From NCBI GenBank assembly GCA_900318275.1, contig ONJY01000001.1:1-64000 (forward strand): a stretch of DNA of 64,000 bases, read 5' to 3'. The notes under the pieces are model-generated. The model saw only the letters and a program-made list of their open reading frames with translations. It was not told the origin of the DNA and did no database searches. The position numbers were made by a program, and so were the translations under genes. Source of the DNA: an uncultured Bacteroidales bacterium (GTDB lineage Bacteria; Bacteroidota; Bacteroidia; Bacteroidales; P3). Positions 60,853 through 64,000 of this stretch are shown here, piece by piece. Positions within the stretch are counted from its first letter, which is position 1. Each line of letters begins with the position of its first letter.

Positions 60853-61997
60853 TGACGAAGAAAACCATCCTCATACTTGCAGCCTGCATAGCCACGGCCT
60901 TGATGGCCGACGCGCAGACCATGTACCGCAAGAACTACAGCGGCACCACCCAGCTCTCGGTAGAGGGCCCCATAGCCGAAAACGGCAAGCGCAACGGCAG
61001 CTGGACCTGGTGGTACCCCTCGGGCAAAGTGTCGCAGAAAGGCACCTACACCAACGGCAAGAAGAGCGGTGTGTGGACTGTATACTATGACGACGGCAGC
61101 CGCATGAGCGAGGAATGCTTCGCCACGGGTGTGAACCGCAGCTGGCACCGCAACGGCGACCTGAAGAGCGAGGTGGCCGTGGAGAACGGCAAGAAGAGCG
61201 GCGTATACCGCTCGTGGTACGCCAATGGGCAGCAGGAGGAAGAGATCACCTACGTGAACGGCAGCCGCGAAGGGCAGACCACGCAATGGCACGAGAACGG
61301 TAAGATCAGGTTCAAGGGCCAGTACAAGAACGACGAGCTGCAGGGCATCGCTTCGTGGTGGTTCGAGGACGGCAAGAAAGACATGGAAGGCCCCATGGTG
61401 AACGGCGTGCAGGACGGCGAATGGTCGTTCTACTGGCGCACCACCGGCAAGCTGGGCATCCGCGGCCACTATGCCGGCGGAAAAGAGGCCGGCGTGTGGA
61501 CCTACTACTACGAGACCGGCGAGCGCTGGCGTGCCGGGCAGTACCGCAACGGCGAGCGCGAAGGAGTGTGGACCACCTGGTACGAGAGCGGCAAGAAGCT
61601 TCACGAAGGCGAATACGCACGCGACATGGAGGAAGGCCGCTGGACAGCATGGTACGAAAATGGACGTGTGGACTACTACGGCAACTTCCATGAGGGCTTG
61701 AAAGAAGGCGAATGGCGCGGCCTGTATGACGACGGTTCGGTGCGCTACGTGATAAACTACCGCGAAGACCTCAAGGACGGCGAAGAGCTGCGCTACTTTC
61801 CCAACGGCAAGGTGGAGCTGCGCCAGAACTTCCGCAACGGCGTGCTCGATGGCAAATACGAGCGCTACAACGAGGCCGGCGCACCTGTTGAGAAAGGCCA
61901 GTTCGTGAACGGCGAGAAGGACGGCAAATGGGTGTGGTACGACAACGGCCGCGAGATGTACAAGGCACGTTTCAAGGGCGGCAAAGAGGTGAAATGA
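60852..61997 (+). CDS. Exported MORN-repeat (YwqK-like) protein
   Basis: 381 residues. N-terminal signal sequence (ILILAACIATALMADAQ), then about 14 MORN-type repeats of about 23 residues with the pattern NGkxxGxWxxWYxxGkxxxxgxYxnG, one after another to the end. Such proteins are often labelled YwqK antitoxins by homology; here the signal peptide and absence of a toxin make that unlikely. Possibly a periplasmic or surface beta-solenoid. Overlaps DUF4270 (1 bp) and maf (4 bp), so the four genes 58799-62566 form one unit. Confidence 0.85.
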   Translation: MTKKTILILAACIATALMADAQTMYRKNYSGTTQLSVEGPIAENGKRNGSWTWWYPSGKVSQKGTYTNGKKSGVWTVYYDDGSRMSEECFATGVNRSWHRNGDLKSEVAVENGKKSGVYRSWYANGQQEEEITYVNGSREGQTTQWHENGKIRFKGQYKNDELQGIASWWFEDGKKDMEGPMVNGVQDGEWSFYWRTTGKLGIRGHYAGGKEAGVWTYYYETGERWRAGQYRNGEREGVWTTWYESGKKLHEGEYARDMEEGRWTAWYENGRVDYYGNFHEGLKEGEWRGLYDDGSVRYVINYREDLKDGEELRYFPNGKVELRQNFRNGVLDGKYERYNEAGAPVEKGQFVNGEKDGKWVWYDNGREMYKARFKGGKEVK

Positions 61998-62566
61998 GGC
62001 TACTGCTTGCATCGAAGTCACCACGCCGCCGCCAACTGCTGGCCGAGACGGGGCTGCCCGTGGAGTGCGTGAGCATTGACGTGGACGAACACATAGACTC
62101 TCCCCTGCCCCCCGCCGACGTGGCGGAGCACTTGGCCCGGCGCAAAGCCGCGGCTTTTCCACAAGACAAGATTGACGCCGACTGCGTGCTGGTAACGGCC
62201 GACACCACGGTGGTGCTCAACGGTCATGTGCTGGGCAAACCGGCCAACCGCGACGAAGCCATGACCATGCTGCACAGACTCGCCGGACGACAGCACACAG
62301 TGTACACCGGCGTATGCCTGCGCTCTCGCAACGACGAGGTTTCGTTCACCGAAAGCACCAAGGTGCACTTCCGCCAACTGACCGACGAAGAGATTGCCCA
62401 CTACGTAGACACCTACAAGCCTTACGACAAGGCAGGGGCCTACGGCATACAGGAATGGATAGGAATGGTGGGAATAAGTCGCATCGAGGGCTGCTACTAC
62501 AACGTGATGGGGTTGCCGGTAGCACGGCTCTACGAGACGCTGTGCAGCAAGTTCTTGTCGAGGTAG
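61994..62566 (+). CDS. maf: Maf-like nucleoside triphosphate pyrophosphatase
   Basis: Hydrolyses non-canonical or modified NTPs/dTTP to NMP. 190 residues from the ATG at 61994, which overlaps the MORN gene stop (ATGA). SKSPRRRQLL (signature), the VTADTTVVLNGHVLGKP catalytic segment (Asp), and YDKAGAYGIQEWIG (KAGAYGIQ motif). Its 3' end overlaps recQ on the other strand by 37 bp. Confidence 0.96.
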   Translation: MRLLLASKSPRRRQLLAETGLPVECVSIDVDEHIDSPLPPADVAEHLARRKAAAFPQDKIDADCVLVTADTTVVLNGHVLGKPANRDEAMTMLHRLAGRQHTVYTGVCLRSRNDEVSFTESTKVHFRQLTDEEIAHYVDTYKPYDKAGAYGIQEWIGMVGISRIEGCYYNVMGLPVARLYETLCSKFLSR

Positions 62567-64000
62567 ATGTCGCCTCGGTCGAGCATGTCGCGCAGCACCT
62601 CCCTTACATTTACATAACCCTTTGCTTCGAGCATGATACAGAGGTCGTGTGGAGACAGACGGCTTGCCGCAAGCTGCTGGATGACTGCCGCACGGCAGTC
62701 GGCTTCCGCGGGCGCTGACGCATGCTGACAGACATCACAGCATCCGCAAGCCGGCACATCATCGCTCTGACCGAAATAGGCGGCAAGCTGACGGCTGCGG
62801 CACTCGCTGTCGTTGGCGATATAATCCTCCACAGCTTGAAGACGGCGCCAGGCGGCCTGCCTGAGCAGGTCGTACTGCTGCGGCTGCAGCATGATCTCAC
62901 TCTCAGGGATGCGCGCCGACGGGAAGACAATCTGCGGCTTGGTGGGACACGGACGATAGTCGGCCACATGCATGGCGCTGAGCTCGCCGAGCATAGCCAC
63001 GACATCCGTGGTCTCAAGGTTGCAGCGCATGGCAATGCGCTTCTCGTCGACTGGCACCGCCATCGAGAGGAGGCCCGGGTACATGCGCAACAAGGTCTGC
63101 ACAAAGTCGCCGAGACGCATATGGTTCACCTGGAAGCGGTAAAGCTCGTCGCGCCCGACGATGATGCCGAGCGTCGAGACAGCCTCGTCGAGCTCAGGCA
63201 GGGCTATGAGGCCTTCACGCTCAAGGAAGCGGCAGGCAGCATAAAACTCACGTGCTTTGAAGGTATAAGTGTCGCAGACTTTCTGCAAGTCAAAGTCATA
63301 ACGGCTATCGGCTCCGCCACCCATAGGCAGGCGGTAGTAGTTGCAGAGAGCCCTGTAGACGTTGCGGATATATACCAGCATCGGGAAGTCCTTGGCGTGG
63401 TTGGCCTTCAATGCCGCCGTATCGGACGGCCCACAGAGGAGGTAGGCGCGTGCAGGGGCACCATCGCGTCCAGCCCTTCCGGCTTCCTGGAAGTAGGCTT
63501 CGAGGGAATCGGGCACGTCGGCATGCACCACAAAGCGCACGTCGGGCTTGTCGATACCCATGCCGAAGGCATTGGTAGCCACCATGACACGGCACAGACC
63601 CTTCATCCAGAGCCCCTGCCGGCGGTCACGCTCGGCGGCACCGAGGCCTGCATGGTAGAACTCGGCTGTGACCCCGTTCTCCACAAGCAATGCGGCTATC
63701 TGTTCTGTGTAGCGGCGGCTGCGGGTGTAGACGATGCCGCATCCTTCGGTGGCGGCAGCTATGGCAAGCAGGCGCCGGTTCTTGTCCTCGTCATGCACAA
63801 CCATATAACCCAGATTTGGGCGCACAAAACTGCCGCAGAAAAGCTGCCGGTTGTGCATGGCAAGGTGAAGGCAGATATCTTCCACCACCTCGGGGGTGGC
63901 AGTGGCGGTGAGGGCCATGAGCGGCACAGCAGGATGATAGGCCCGGATGTCGGCAATCTGGAGATAGGGGGGGCGGAAGTCGTAACCCCACTGGGAGACA
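62530..64000 (-). CDS. recQ: RecQ-family ATP-dependent DNA helicase (5' end beyond window)
   Basis: At least 490 residues; the frame stays open to 64000 with QWGYDFRPPYLQIADIRAYHP, the usual RecQ sequence before ALTATAT, so the gene starts outside. The visible part has ALTATATPEVVEDI (motif III), IVYTRSRRYTEQIA (IV), VATNAFGMGIDKPDVRFVVH (V), YFQEAGRAGRDG (VI), a zinc site (CRSRQ...CGCCDVC), and a winged-helix-like end. Walker A and DEAH are not in view. The C-terminus is short and without an HRDC domain. Confidence 0.93.
   Translation of the reverse strand, partial: VSQWGYDFRPPYLQIADIRAYHPAVPLMALTATATPEVVEDICLHLAMHNRQLFCGSFVRPNLGYMVVHDEDKNRRLLAIAAATEGCGIVYTRSRRYTEQIAALLVENGVTAEFYHAGLGAAERDRRQGLWMKGLCRVMVATNAFGMGIDKPDVRFVVHADVPDSLEAYFQEAGRAGRDGAPARAYLLCGPSDTAALKANHAKDFPMLVYIRNVYRALCNYYRLPMGGGADSRYDFDLQKVCDTYTFKAREFYAACRFLEREGLIALPELDEAVSTLGIIVGRDELYRFQVNHMRLGDFVQTLLRMYPGLLSMAVPVDEKRIAMRCNLETTDVVAMLGELSAMHVADYRPCPTKPQIVFPSARIPESEIMLQPQQYDLLRQAAWRRLQAVEDYIANDSECRSRQLAAYFGQSDDVPACGCCDVCQHASAPAEADCRAAVIQQLAASRLSPHDLCIMLEAKGYVNVREVLRDMLDRGDIYLDKNLLHSVS

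Noticed and set aside
60852..61997. YwqK toxin-antitoxin antitoxin
   Set aside because: The MORN repeats resemble that annotation, but a signal peptide is present and no toxin partner is adjacent.

Overview
The window is a continuous chromosomal segment of a member of the Bacteroidales, probably an uncultured gut or rumen lineage; the genus cannot be fixed from the sequence. The evidence is Bacteroidota-type promoters (TTTG, 19 bp, TAnnTTTG) at several places, A-rich leaders instead of strong Shine-Dalgarno sites, type IX secretion (T9SS) genes (SprA, a PorE-like OmpA protein, a giant surface protein with a T9SS sorting tail), TonB-dependent receptors paired with DUF4249-type lipoproteins, and family members typical of the phylum (fused DAHP synthase/chorismate mutase, DUF4270, N-terminal-only GT5 protein). 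No phage, insertion sequence, plasmid or CRISPR array was seen. The content is mostly housekeeping and cell-envelope genes.

Layout. 1-304: 5' end of a 16S rRNA gene (minus strand). 600-5440: minus-strand run metK, hydE, GH20 hexosaminidase, closed by an intrinsic terminator. 5441-6041: regulatory gap with a consensus promoter for a 2473-residue T9SS-exported surface protein (6042-13463). 13464-13915: gap full of REP-like hairpins. 13916-19383: overlapping run of glutamine synthetase, folK, TonB-dependent receptor and DUF4249 lipoprotein. 19637-20231: rplU-rpmA with its own promoter and terminator. 20292-22994: DAHP synthase/chorismate mutase, divergent from a lipoprotein plus radical SAM/SPASM pair of unknown function. 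23066-26133: aminopeptidase P and a TGS-domain nucleoside kinase. 26130-31818: minus-strand aroK, recN, sufS, DedA and TPR protein. 31869-40972: sprA, ruvA and a beta-helix lipoprotein. 40973-41462: non-coding gap with a consensus promoter that leads directly into a strong RNA hairpin (possible small RNA) and more REP-like elements. 41463-42698: M64 peptidase. 42807-42895: long hairpin built from 11-bp units. 43076-45063: Sua5/YrdC protein, small membrane protein, panC. 45076-50217: outer-membrane receptor, aroQ, zinc metallopeptidase, gdhA. 50549-56952: alpha/beta hydrolase, PorE-like protein, small secreted protein, glycosyltransferase, YitT protein. 57077-57149: tRNA-Gly(CCC). 57276-58442: purM. 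58799-62566: GT5-like protein, DUF4270 lipoprotein, MORN-repeat protein, maf. 62530-64000: recQ, cut by the window end.

Functional links: nitrogen assimilation is represented twice (glutamine synthetase, NADP-type glutamate dehydrogenase), the shikimate/chorismate route three times in separate places (aroQ, aroK, DAHP synthase/chorismate mutase), and T9SS by translocon (SprA), a possible anchoring protein (PorE-like) and a substrate. The most unusual material is non-coding: two families of structured intergenic repeats, a long hairpin, a candidate small RNA, and short-period repeats that have entered coding sequence in frame. The best protein-level candidate for an uncharacterised system is the radical SAM/lipoprotein pair at 21388-22994.
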